Part shown: positions 25,901 through 38,961 of the stretch, one piece after another
How the letters are laid out: every line of letters begins with the position of its first letter
Numbering within the stretch: the stretch's first letter is position 1
Origin: Mesaphorura yosii
Taxonomy: Eukaryota > Arthropoda > Collembola > Poduromorpha > Tullbergiidae
DNA: 64,000 nucleotides
Direction: 5' to 3'
Assembly (NCBI GenBank): GCA_009869945.1
Contig: WIXG01000003.1
Span: 186,001-250,000 of the forward strand
Position numbers and translations under genes: made by a program
The notes under the pieces: generated by a model
What the model was told of the DNA's origin: nothing
The model's input: the letters and a program-made list of their open reading frames with translations, nothing else
Database searches by the model: none

Positions 25901-28900
25901 TTTTGCACGCACAAGAAAAGAAACATTTATTACACTGTCAACCATTTTTAAGCCCATTGAGAGTTATGCGGGAGTTCTGTCATTCTGCGCACCATTTTTC
26001 ATCTTTACATGTAGTCATAAAATTGGGTATTGGAGCAATCGTCTTTGGTTTGCTAAACAACATCGAAAAAGGCCACTGACGATAATGCGTCATAAACTCG
26101 TAAAAAGTTGTGAAACATGGCTGGCCAGGCATCTTGGCTCATAAACGGGCCATTTTTACAATAAACAGGTGCGAAATTTGCTCCAGACTTGCAAACGTTC
26201 ATATTCTATCGTGTTATGAAGCCGAAACAAACAAGAAGCACAAATTATTCGGGCAATTAATATTCATTCTCCTTCCGTCGCGTCGAAGTTCTTCATGTAA
26301 ATCTTTAGAGTTCCGATGAAAGTTTCCAACTTTTTATTCATGAGATGAGTCGAACGAGCCCTGAGAGAATTCGTTGTTTGCCAGCCAGCCCTGACACAAG
26401 TCGTCTTGCCGTCGTCGTAACTTTATACGGTGTTATTACATATTCATTCCTTAAATTACCTGCGTAACCTCTTCTTCTCCGCATCTCCGCTGCATGCGTC
26501 GTCTTTATAAACCCATTCATTCTCATTTACGGCTCTGAGTCGGGCGTGCGAACGAAAAAGCCAACGTATGGAGAACGGTCGAATATTTATGGAACGAAGC
26601 TTTAACTCTTGCTCTTGATTTATGCATCAGATAGTCCGATGAAATTAAATGAGAATTCTCCTTTTGTGGGTGTAGTCGTGTAGTTTGGAGTATACGTTTT
26701 GTAGCTATATAGTGTGGCTCCAGCAATTGATCTTGCTTAATAACTTCGTGTTCTTCCTCGCCCGCTTACGTTTGACTGGCGTTGGTCGGTCGGTGTCGGT
26801 CCACCGCGGAAATCATGGACTGCTGAGTCCCGAAGGAGCAAGATTTCCTTATTTAAAGAGTAAATATGAAGAAGCCCCGTCCTCATTTTTGAGTGCTTCA
26901 ATCCAAGTGTGATGCGATCCTGACTTTGCTTCAGGGCGCAGGTGAACTCAGAATTCGAAAAGAGTTGGAGGCAATTGTCCAATTTTTATAAATCACTCAA
27001 TAATTGCCTTTTACGTACTGAATAATCACATTACTCATTATATATTGCGCTGGCTGTGTCGACAGCGAGCGGCAATTGTCGAGCGAAGACTCGGTTGATG
27101 CCGTTTTAGCTTCAGTAATGAATCAAAATTGTAATTTTGTTGTACTAAAATGTATCATTTGCCATCTTAATTTTAAGGCGCGGGTCGAGGGCAAAAGACT
27201 TCTGCATTCATCATTATCAAGATTTGTAATTTAACTCGAGCCGCGGCCAAGGTTGTCGTGATTGCTTGCAATGAAAGTTAGATTCATTTTTCCAGGCTTG
27301 AATCACCGTCAGAATCAAAGTTAAGGCTCCACAGCACAAAAGTAATGGAAATGTAATCTTCTTTTGCTCCAGCAAATTTCTCTTTGAAGTTTTTTTTCAT
27401 ATTGTATCGCATTCCGTGTGCGGGAGAGCAGACTACAGAAAGAACTCGCCAGGGAAGAAAGACACGACACCACGACAGAATAGAATGAATAGAATTGATG
27501 CTCGGTGCTGGCGTATTTCGTGACGAAGGAGATAACAAACGGAAACGGTAATGGCAACGACGAGCTTACCTTTCCACGATCTCGTTTTGTTCCCGTCAAT
27601 TCCGTGCGTCTGTTCGTGGTTCGTGAGGCCTGGCTTAGCTCGGCTTGGTTTTGGTCTGCTTTTGTCAGAGAATTATAATGAAGTTGTCTGTCATCGTCAT
27701 TATTCCCTTGCTCTGATCTCAGTCTCGTTTCTCGTTCCGTGTCCAGAATTTATCTTCTTTTACTCGACAGATTGTATGGTGCGTTTCCAGCATTGCAGAA
27801 CAAGAGCCGGCCTAAATTTTGGAATTGAGATAGAGTTTTAGAGCATTTTGATGTATTTTTCTCAATTAAACTCGTGCCCGCCATATTTTGTAAGCGTTAA
27901 GTTTAGGATTCTTCTGAGGCCGCCGTTTAAAATAAGAGTAAAAAGTCATGTAAGGCTATCCCCTAGCAAGATATAAAATCTTGTGACGTTTGAGATTGTT
28001 GTTCTATTGCACAAGCTTAGCGAGCGATATCAAAATCTGCAGCTGTCTAAATAATTTCAAACTTTCTTAGAAGCTTCTCGAATCCATGATCGAATATCCT
28101 CCAGTACATGAAAGCAATTCTTGCAATTTGAGTTATTCATAGCGTACAGATGCAAGAAATTGAATTGAATATAATAAAATTCCATTCCATTTGCAATTCA
28201 CACACGGTGCTGGTGATTTACTAGAGAAGAAAACGAGAAAAGAGCATCAGTCTGGAACGAAAGCGTGCAACAACCTTGCGCTGGGCTTGAGAGGTGAGGT
28301 GGAATAGACAGAAGAGATGGATGGAAAGATAAGCATCTCCTCAGTCAATTTTCCTAAGGTGAACAATGCACACAGCACCACAATTCAATTTTATTCTCCA
28401 GCCGAAATTATAATGCAATACATTATTCCACGTACGCGCCCGCGCTCGTCCAAGCCCAAGCAAATAACAACAGGTGAGACATGAGCATAGTACGCATAGG
28501 TTTGGGCGGTGGGAATTGCCACGCCACAACAGCAATAATAATCATCCACTCCAAGCAGTCGGAGTAGTAATAACAACTTCTCCATGCACATACAAGGAAC
28601 GGAAACCCGTAAAAAAAAAGTCTCAATATTATTATTCATGTGCAGCGTACATATTTTGATGACTGGACGGGCCCACTTGGAAAATAATCGAAACAGCTTA
28701 ACTGCAGTGAAATAAAGTCAAAATCACAATAATAATGATGATAAAATCATAATATGTAATTTTAGTGGTATAGAGCGTCTGGCCTGCCTGCACTGTGTCC
28801 AATTTCAAATCCACTCCAAATGCACTTCTGGTACAGCTTAATGATGGTATAAAACCACGAATGATAATCGTGTATGACATCGCAGAGCAGAGCAGAGTCG

Positions 28901-31900
28901 AGTTGAGGGATAACGAGGGAAAGGAGAGGAAAGGAAAGAACGGAAAGGGTTCTAAATGAAATACTGTGGGTCTGCCGTATGCGGGAGAAGAGAAGGCAGG
29001 AAAGGTGAGGTGGTATTCGTATTCGTGTTTGCATTATTCATAAAACTGTTCGAGTCGGAGTTCGTTTAGCTTCGTTTGTTTGGTTAGTTTGCCGAGTACA
29101 TGTTCAATTTGAGGCTTAGCCTGAACCTGAATTATTAAAACTTGAGCAAAGTGTTCCATTAATTTGCCCGGTGAATTCATTCGAAAAAAAATTACGGGTT
29201 TATGGGATTGAAGGCGTTAATCGCGTGCACTACGAAAACGAATTACGAAGAATGCGAATAGCAAGATGAATTAAAGGTGAATTTTTTGTCCAGCTAAAAA
29301 ACAGGGCTATTTAAGACAAGTTAAAGCTAAATTACGTGCATCTCATTTTTGTGTTGTCTCAACCACACGCGAATCTAAAGAGACGTAAATATTTGGCGTA
29401 CGTGTAGCACATGTTGTTTTAAGTATTCTCGCTTCCTCAGAATTCAATTCCAATTCTAATTCGATTTCTGCGAAGAGAGGAGATTAGGCTACCTTGCAAA
29501 TATTTAAGTATGCGTGCACTGCCATTAAATTAACATAAGCATAAATCCTCTCTTCGTTCTACAAGCCGTAGTCGTTGTCTTTATTTTATGTGGAAAAAAT
29601 GTACGTAATTGAAACATCTGTGTCCTTCTCACCATCGCATCAGCATCATCGTACGGACGACGACCGACCACAATCGCACCAAAAGAGGATTAGAATTTAT
29701 TTGCTTAGCATCATCAATATTTCTCGCAGTCAGTCGTCAGTTCGCATTGTATTCTATTGCATTGTATTCAAGATAATGATCCAAGAACCACTTTTGTAAA
29801 GTAATTATGCGGGTTGGCAGTTAGTAGCTGCAGTAAATGGCACAGAAGACAAAAACACTCAACTCGCAGAATCCACAGAAGTCTTAATCACGTACATGAC
29901 ATCAAAAGAGCAGAACGCGAGCAAAAAATTGTTAATTATTGCTCCCACACGTTTAATTGACTGTTGATTGGGCACTGTCCGCTTTAAAGACACACCCCAA
30001 CGTCTGACCTCAATAGGGATCGTTGTTCCTTCACCCTTCGCTGAAGTACACACGTACGAGCGAGCGTGGCAGTGGCGATGACGAAGGGTGGCAAGGCAAG
30101 GGGTTTACAGAACAAGCAAGCAAGCATCGAGCCTCAACTTGGCTTCACAAAAGCGAATAGCGAAGCCTTTCTATTGATTTCTGATACGTGATGCGTGATT
30201 GCTGCTCACTGCTGGGCTCTGATTTCATATTTGGGCACTGTATTACATAATCATTGCGAAATATCCACGAGGTTTGCATTTTTGCCCTTTTGCGCTCCTC
30301 AGTTCAAAGAAAACCAGCTCGAGTTGTTAAAATTAACGTTTACTCGATGATTCGAAGGAGTTTCGTTTTGTTATTCACTTCGTACAATGTTTGGATTCAT
30401 TAAAGTACGATAATAATCGTTCGTAACGTAAACATGCTCGAAGGTCTTCTTTTTGAAGCTTCGCATCGAGCTAGCTTGCTGCTTACTTTGCTGTTACTTT
30501 ATTATTTGCCCAGACTAAATATTTAACGTGTTTCGTAGTGGGGTCTTTATGCTGTTTAGGTCCTAGATTACATTGGCATTTTATCACCGGCTTGGTTTAT
30601 GTTGCTTTTGCTGTTGCTGCAGTTAAGATTCTTCAACTTTATGTGTAACGAGTCACGGCTGGGGATAGAAATTCCCTCATCAACATAGAGTCTGAGCTTA
30701 AAGAGTTGGATGGCGAAGGAATTCAACAGCAGAAGCGAGCGTTAACCAGAGCGCTGGCTTGGCTTGGCTGGCATTGTGAAGTTCCTCCTCTTGAGGCTGA
30801 CGTGGACTCTTATCGACCGTTCTGACTGGATGCCAGGGAAGTACGGGTTTTGCACAAGGCTGTTCTCTCTTCTCTGCTGTGGCTCGACTCTACGCTCGCT
30901 CTTTTTTGTTGCTCGCCAGTGCTCTGTATTAATACTGGCTTGGCTGTATTCCTCCTGCCGACTTCTGCGTTAGTTTCTGCTGATGTTTTCGCTCAAAACT
31001 GGCACTAGCGAACCTTGATTGGCTTCAAAACTGGAAATTTCTATTGCCCATACAATTAGGAATTCATTGTCTAATTTCCAAGCCCGCGGTGAAATCCGTT
31101 GGTCGAATTTCCAGGCGTTTTCTTCGCATTTCGTGGGCAAATTTGGAGTTGAAGCAGCCACGGCTTTCGCTGTCTCCAAGTATATAGCCAACACAACGAA
31201 TATACGAGGGATCGTCGAAGGGAAATACACAGAGTTTGGCTATTCTCGAAAGCAGCTCCTCACACTCAACACCCTCTCAGCTGCCTCGGCGCTCGAGCCT
31301 CCAACTGCTGAATGCACACTAACTGAACACTGCACATTACCAGCATTCGACAAACTTGTACATTGACTCTTATGTGCTGGTGCGATGCCTCGACTCGACT
31401 GCGTTCCTCATTAAAAGCATCAGAGTTCTCGTTTTCCTGCGTTACGTCAAGCGCAGCGCTGAAAGCAAAACTGGAAATTTATTCGTAGGGGGAAACGTAA
31501 TTTTGGAATGCACGGAATATTCAATGTGTAATAAAAGCAAAACGGGGAGAAAAATTATTAAAACTTTATACAGCCTGCGAGAAACTTCAAATTTTCCTCA
31601 GTTTTGTTTCCTGTGACCGGCAGCATTTTTTAAATTCTAATAAACTCCAAAGTGGGTTAAATCGAGACTGGAGATCCATCCGCAGCGCAATCTGATTTTG
31701 GCGTTAATCAATTTCGAAATGAATTCCTTTCCTAGTCAAATCACAATAATATTGAAAGGACATCTGGGATATGAGTTTACACTTTCATATTTCGCAGAAA
31801 TTGCGATGATTCAAATGTCGTCCAAGCGTTTGCGAAGTTCCCGAATTGGAAGTTGGGAGAAGGCTTCCGAGATTGTCCAGCTTGTCTCCGATTTTGAGTT

Positions 31901-34900
31901 TGTTCATTAAGTTCTTTCCTTAACCCAAGCCATTATACTCCGCTGAGAACTTTAAGGGTGCGGTTGAGTGTCAGGAAGTTGGAAATAATTATGTGAGGTT
32001 TTTCGCTATTAGCGGAGCTCACCGACTCATCACACATCATCATCACTTCAGCTCACTTTCGTTTCTCCTCGGTAATTTTTCACTCCAACAAACTTCAAGT
32101 GGATAAATAGTATCATGCAGCAGTAGCAGCCGGAGAATTTCATATCGAATCGTATAGATTGTATGGATTGAAGAGATGATGGGCTGTCGACTGAGTGCAG
32201 TTCGAGGAAATGAATTGAATACTTCACATTTCGATGCAGCAGCCAGCGCTCAATATTATTACGAGATTGCACGCATAAATTTTGCCTCAGAGAATTCCCA
32301 TACGCGTATGCTTGGGCTTTGGGCTTGCGCTTGTGCTTGGATTACCCCTTCTCGAATCGAGCAGACAGCGACAAAAGCTGCAGCAGCGTTATCTAATGCG
32401 GAATAAAGAATATTACATATTATGTGATGTAATGCAATCTCTATCGTATGCCAACTACAAACTGCGCCCAGCGCAGCACAGACGAGCAGTGCTCTCTTGA
32501 ATCCTGAATGCTGAATCTCTTGTCACTCGATTCTCTCAGGCCATTATTCAAACCAAATGATCTCTTGAAAAGGAACACTTTTCTTCCTGATGCGCCTGGC
32601 CTGAGTATCTCTGATTCTACTTTCTAAACCATTACGACATGGAAATCTCTTATGATATGGCCAGACGAGACATAAATCTTCGTCTATAGCCTATTTTATG
32701 GCCGTGGAGGGGCAAGTGTTGATTTGTTCACGATTTCACGAAATCTTTTTCATTTCTTCTCGACTCTCACTCGACCTCCAGATTTTATTGGGGCAATTCG
32801 CCGACGCTGTTTTGTGGTTTGACAGAATTCTCTCGTGTTTTAATGATTGAGCAACGAAATTTTTTAATAGAGCGGAAAAGCACCTAAAAGTGTGATCTGT
32901 GGGTTGAATCTTCGAGTCTGTGAGTTGGTGTTGATTAATTTGTATTACGGTCACAACAAGCTGCTGGCATCTGTCAATAAAATGATCCAATGAACCGTCT
33001 TTTGATTCCAGCTCTCAAGAAACGTCGGCAAAAGAAAGAAATCCAAGATGATAATGCTGGTGAAGAGAGGAAGAGAATACAAAAATGAATGACAGTCGGT
33101 TTTGACAGTTCTTTATTCCTGTTCCATTCCGTCTTTTGCATTCGCCGACATATTGCAGTGTTGTCTGATTCTTCATTGTTTGTCTATTGTTACTCTTCTT
33201 GATATGATATTGATATGTATTCAAATGTTGCCAGAGACTTATACGTTGACTTTAATCAAATACTAATTTGTACACACATATTACCGGAACGGCTCAGCAC
33301 AGCAGTGAGTCCACGATCTACGAGATCAGGTTTAAACGGCGACGGAGGTGGCCGCTGAGCTCTAAGCGCTCGCTCGCTGGATGAAGTTAGTTAGTCTTGG
33401 TTCTTGAAAGCGTCAAGACTGGCGAGCACGAAAGTTTGTAAAGTTTCGTGTGGATGTCGAATAAACAATAAAGCCTTCGTCTCGTCTCACTTCGCTTGCT
33501 TGCATTTCTGCTATGCCGTAAAAGGAATAAGGGACCTTCCCGTGCGGTGCGATGCGTGAATTAAATCGAAAGTCTCATGGTGGGAATAAATTCCAATTTC
33601 GAGCAGTTCACGTCGTAGTCGTAGCTCAATCCGCTCACTTTTTCTCTTCTCGCGATCGTGATCGTTCTCTTTCGCTGGATTCCAGCCCCATTTCCATTTC
33701 CAGTGTTTGCTCAATTTCTGGTCTCTGGTCGGCGTATTTTCTCAGGACTTAGGCTTGGGCGTTCCGTTCCTCGCGCCGCGTTCTTCACGGCGAGGCAACT
33801 CAATTGTAATGCTAAGTAATCACAGCGTCCTCAGAGGAATTGGGCTTATTGTGTAAATATTGGGTGCAGGGTGATTTGCTGCAGCTCGGCCCCTGAAAAG
33901 TCCTCGCCCATCAGCCGAGGAGCTCGTCTGAGGCACCCTGTGCACTCAATTTATGCTCGGATCCTAAATTAATATATCCGTGAGCTCACAGGGGCTCGAC
34001 TCGGCTAAATTCTCATGTGTGTAAGTTTTTATAGATCTCTTATACGCTTTACTAAAGCTATTATTCGTAATTCGTATATTTCATTCTCCAGCGGCAGCAG
34101 CGACCTGGCATTATTATTAAGTGATGAATGTGTTATAAACGTAGCAGCGCAGCAACAGCAATGCATTAGTTCGAATTGAGATTGTATTTCACCCGCTGCT
34201 GTTAATGTAATAAATACATTCATCTCGTCGTAGTCGTAGAACGCATTCATTATTGCCATCGTATATAGAAAGTTTCATGAAACGGACCGAGAACGGTATT
34301 GCATTGCAGTAGCACTGAGATAACTTGGTCTGGCATGGCTTGGTGTGGCGTGTAAAAAGACCTTTTTCTCCGCCACAGCTACAGCTCCGAGCGTGGTGCG
34401 TGTATGTGAACGATACGATGAGCGTACTCAGCCGCGTACAGCGTATTACAACTCAGAATGAATCAACTCGAGTCAAGAGAATCTCCTACCTTTCTTTCCC
34501 TTGCCCGGCCTAGGCGTGGAGAAATGAACTCCTCCATTTTTATTCATTCGGCTTTCTTTCGTTTTCTTCTGGGAAATGTGAGAATATAATTTTAGAAAAC
34601 TCAACCCGACAGCAAATCTACTTACAAGAGTGCGTTGTTATAATTCTTCCAAAATTTCAAAATGTAAATGGCATTTCTCATGCAAGTTGCCCAAAACCGG
34701 AAAAATCATCAGCAGGCTTCACGACCAGAACGGTATGGTATAGAAGTACAGAGGTGTTTGTTCATATTGCGTTCGTATGTACGAGCATAATAATTTCAAT
34801 GGCATAAAACTAAAAAGAAACAATTACCTGCCTACAAATTGTCCATTAGTCTCTCCCGTGCCATGCCATGCCGGTAAAACCCACCCAGGCCAGGAACAGC

Positions 34901-37900
34901 CAGGAAATGTACCACAAATGCACATGCACGCGTAAGCTAGGCTGTCGTCAAATTAACAACTGTGCGAAAACGACAATGAGATTTTAATGGCATTAGAATC
35001 CATTTCACAGTGCACAGAACGCCATCATCGAGAATTGTGCCTTAACTTGATTGAACTCCTATGAAAATGACGCCTTTATGCTGTGCAATAATTTATTCTC
35101 TCGTGAATACTGGAATGGCGAGGAATGATTTAATTATGGCATGAAAGCTTCCATGCTACTCTGAACCAGAAGAGAATCTACTCGATTCATGGGCCGTTGA
35201 GTAATCTGTGCGATAGAAGCTGAAGTAATTACATGTTTGCTGTTTACTGCTGATTGCTAGAGTGCAGTTTGTGCAGTTCGCTTTTTGTGCAGTTTGAGCC
35301 CGGAAATAATGAGAAAGATGACTTTGATAATGACAAGCAAGACGAAATTAGAGAAAGAGCAAGGAGCAAGCAAAAGCACAAGGAAAGGGTTGCAGATGAA
35401 ACTGGTGATGAGCTGGGTGCTGGAGAAGTGAGCCGGGAGACTGAGAACGGAATCACGAAGACGGGAGATGACAAGCTCATGATTCTAATAGGCTCATCAT
35501 CCTTGTCGTAATGAAATGACAATGACGCAAGACGCGAGTCATGTCATTACCCAGCTTCTATTTATAGCCGTCTTTTCTGTTCTTTTACGGCTATGTACGC
35601 ATTGCTGAGATCAAAGTAAAGCCAAAGCCGAACGAAGAAGGGTATCTTGCGATGGAAGAATTTGATTACGTTTACGCAGAAATCTTACGCTTTGTTGATT
35701 GACACGGCCATTGCCATGGCCCCGTAGTCGAAGAAAGGGTGCCTATTCGGAATTCGTGCTCTTGCCGTTGATCTTTTGCTTTTCTATTAATGAACGCTGT
35801 TGCCTGTTTGCCGTTTGCATTGTCTTTTGTCTTGCGTATTGTTTACTTTGAGGGCCCAAGCCAAGACTCGACTGCCCTGCCAAGAGTGGGACTGTGACTT
35901 CTTTCCTTCACCACATCTTTTATTCCCTTCTCTCCCTTCCTTTCCTTCGTCATTCACTTCATGCCACGGCACGACCACAGCCACAGCCGCGACTTTTATA
36001 ACTCTATTTAGCACGAGCTCCGTAGGCCGGAACGGCTGGAATTGTTTTCAACGAAGAGAATGCGAGTCGCGACTCGCGAGTGTGAGGAGAGGGAGATGAA
36101 GAAGAATTATGTCATGTCCATTAACCAGAGACAATTCAAAAGTATTTTCCTTCGCAGTGAACCTCGGCTCGGCTCTTGAAGGAGATGAAAATCTCCAGCT
36201 AAATTCTTTCTCTTGTGCCGTGCTTGGCTTGACTGCATTTTAATGCATACATTAGTTGTTAATAGTGCTCTTCTTCCAGAAAGAGAAGACTATTCGTACT
36301 TGAGCTACGTGGTGGGGATCCAGGAAATGAGATATATGTTGGGTCATCTTCATATTATTCTAAGAGGCTAAAAGTATTCTTATTTCTCAGTTCCGTTCCC
36401 TCTGCGTTCGTGTATTTTTCTAAAGCCCGGTGCTGCTGTTGCGCTAGACGTGAAATAGTCACGTTCAGAGTCAGCGTTCAAACTTCACACGACAAATACG
36501 TGCGTATTATCACCTCTTATTCACTCTCGACCTCGACTCAGCTGGCATCTAACAAGCAGCCTCTTTCTTCTCTTCTCAGCTCTCCCACGAACGACTTTCC
36601 TTTTCCATCCCGTGCCAGTCGCCGTCGCTCGTGCGGACACTCTCTCCTTTACTTTTGCCCTTTTAATGGCTGAACAGTTGAGTGGGCACGATGAATGAAT
36701 GACGAGAGCAAAAGCAGAAGTAGAAGAGTCTCACGTCCAAATCCAATCTGTAATAATAATGCTATTTGCTACATCGTCACCATTCACCGAAATCCAATAT
36801 ACTGCTTTATCGGATCTTGGTCGCTGGACGTCGCAGATTAAACTGCTGCGCCATGCCCATTGTCGCATCACGCTTCAGAGCACAGGAACTGTCGACCCTT
36901 CCTGTTACAAATTAGAGGCGTTAAAATCCTTGTACTTTTGTGTCAGTCGTGTCGACCAGCCGTGTCATCGGCTCGAACCAGAATTGAGTTAGGTCATCGA
37001 AGATTTCTTAGCATGAGCCCGTTCCTATTCATAATTTGTATCAGAAATTAGCACGTGCTGCGAATTTTGCGATACTTGCCCGTGCTTGATGCGTGGTACA
37101 GAAACGTGCGTGGTGCGTGCGTCAGTCTCCGCCAGTCTGCACACGTAAGCACATCGTTCATTGTGGTATTGATTTTTCCTTACTACTTACTCGACTCCTT
37201 CTTTCACTCAGTCACTTTCTTACTCGCATTACTCCATCGCGGCCTGGCGTGGCTGCAATTTTACTTTTACGGAATCCTACGTGTATGTCGTACCGTGCCC
37301 TGATTCTGACCTGCCAAGTGCCAGAGCGAGGAGCGGGCACGTACTCGACTCGGCTATCAGCGATTGACGTAGATGCTTCGCTCTCTCCACGCATTTGTCC
37401 ATCGGCTCTGCCGCGTTCTACTCTGCCATTACAACATAATAACTCCATCCGATTCGGTTCAATTATAATTTATTTACGTGCAGAACCTACCTGAGTCGTC
37501 ATCGAGCTGAGTGCTTACTTGCTTTTCTCCAGAATCGACTGGAAGATTTGACTTTAGCTGGCTGTGATGGCTGAAGTACATACGTGATACGTGTATTCTT
37601 ATTCATAAAATGTCCTTGTGGGATTACAAAATCAATACAGTACAATGAGAGACAGAGAACGCCAACGCGGCCAACATGCCTGGCGTTCTTGTTTCTTTCG
37701 TCGTTTCGTCTTCGTCCTCGTCCTACTCTACTTTGATCTGATTTTCTTGTCTAAGCACGGGCACGGTACCGGAAAATCTATTGATTTCAATTGTTCTTCT
37801 GTTATATCTTATGCTTATACCATTCTGCTATTTTTTGGAGTGGCAGTGACAATAAGATCGGGATGACGATTAAGACTAAGACGATGCGATGAATGAAATG

Positions 37901-38898
37901 AACAGAGGATCCTGAAAAGCCAAAGGTCACGGACCGCGAGCGCCTGGTCTGATACGAAGAAAATTGAAATCAATGCATTATTCATTACGATCCATTTGTG
38001 GTGTAGCCCGCGAGGAGAACTGCATTATGACTGATGTTATGAGATCAGCTTCCTCCTTCTCATGTCGCAGAAGTGGCAGGAGATGATTCGATTTTGCTTT
38101 CAATCTCAATTTTTCCATACAACTTAAGACTTTATTAAGAATGAAGCACAGTACTGCATTAAGTTCGACGATGGAAAACGGGAGACACGTCTTTTGAGTG
38201 CATAGAACTTGGTTTAACTTTTTTTTTTAAAGCAAGTAGCGTAGCACAAAGAGAAGAATGACAGATTTTTCTGTCAGTTGCTTGCAGAATCTTTGCAGAA
38301 ACTCGACTTGAGTAAAGAGCCGAGAACATGCAAACCATTTTCTCATCTCCGTACAGCATTTTTACGGCGCTGTTGCATTATTCCATGCCTTATTTGTTTG
38401 CTCGGTTGGCTGAATACATTTATCATCAAAGATCGTACCTCGTAGTAGCAGCAGTTAAGTCGAGAAGAAACCACAGTTGGTTCTTGTCTGCCTGCACTCT
38501 GCGCTGTACGCGACGCGGTAAAAGTGGACTAATAGAACCTAGGTTAGAGCAGAGCTTAGAAACGAATGTACTTTAATGTAGAAAAGTTCATTCTCTTCTG
38601 GTGCGCTGCTGCCTCCTAATCTTTATAAAGAATCTGCCATAAAAATGCTCATAATAGATTATCATTTCATAAAAAGTTGAAGGCTCGCCTCTCAATAACA
38701 AATGTTGTTGAATTCTAAGCTGAGCTGTGATGTGTTCGGCTCGGCGCGCTCGTTCTTGAATCCACGCGTTTTTGTTTACACGTCCAACTGCTTTGTGTCT
38801 TGCTTCTCGCTCGCTCGCTTGCCTGCTCAGATCCAATTAATTTTTAATGCACAATATACACTACACACGTGACTGGACTCTAATTTCTATCATTACAG

Positions 38899-38961
38899 GA
38901 AATGTTAATCGAGAAGAAGCGATAACATCTTGACAAATTCTGGTTCTCAACCCGAGCCAGG
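38899..38961 (+). promoter_or_regulatory. 5' UTR segment with a 7-codon upstream ORF, preceding the Psc start codon
   Basis: A consensus acceptor (pyrimidine-rich tract then CAG, AG at 38897-38898) opens this exon three bases before an ATG at 38902. That ATG starts an eight-codon frame including its TAA stop (38902-38925). The uORF is in the same frame as the main ORF and ends 36 nt before it. Its stop therefore also rules out an N-terminal extension of the Psc homologue within this exon. A start-proximal uORF like this may lower translation of the main frame; that effect is inferred. Confidence 0.5.

Larger units (their letters stand above)
9360..38898 (+). other. about 29.5-kb non-coding stretch, probable first intron of the Psc homologue
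   Basis: I find no exon of a recognisable protein on either strand. The longest open frames (for example 18551-19048, 165 codons) have no family features and compete with equally long frames on the other strand. Contents worth noting are a TA-flanked inverted-repeat element at 13858-13987, PHO/YY1-like motifs at 10.4-11.4 kb, a perfect CRE palindrome TGACGTCA at 12597-12604, a TATAAAAG box at 13037-13044 with no obvious gene after it, two small palindromes at 19617-19630 and 19642-19654, and many short 4-6-bp repeats. If the candidate first exon at 9187-9359 is wrong, part of this is intergenic. Confidence 0.45.

Noticed and set aside
31019..31366. 115-codon frame with a repeated NFQA motif
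   Set aside because: It begins with a non-ATG codon, the minus strand is also open, and no family is recognisable; the repeat is two copies of a short AATTTCCA-type string.
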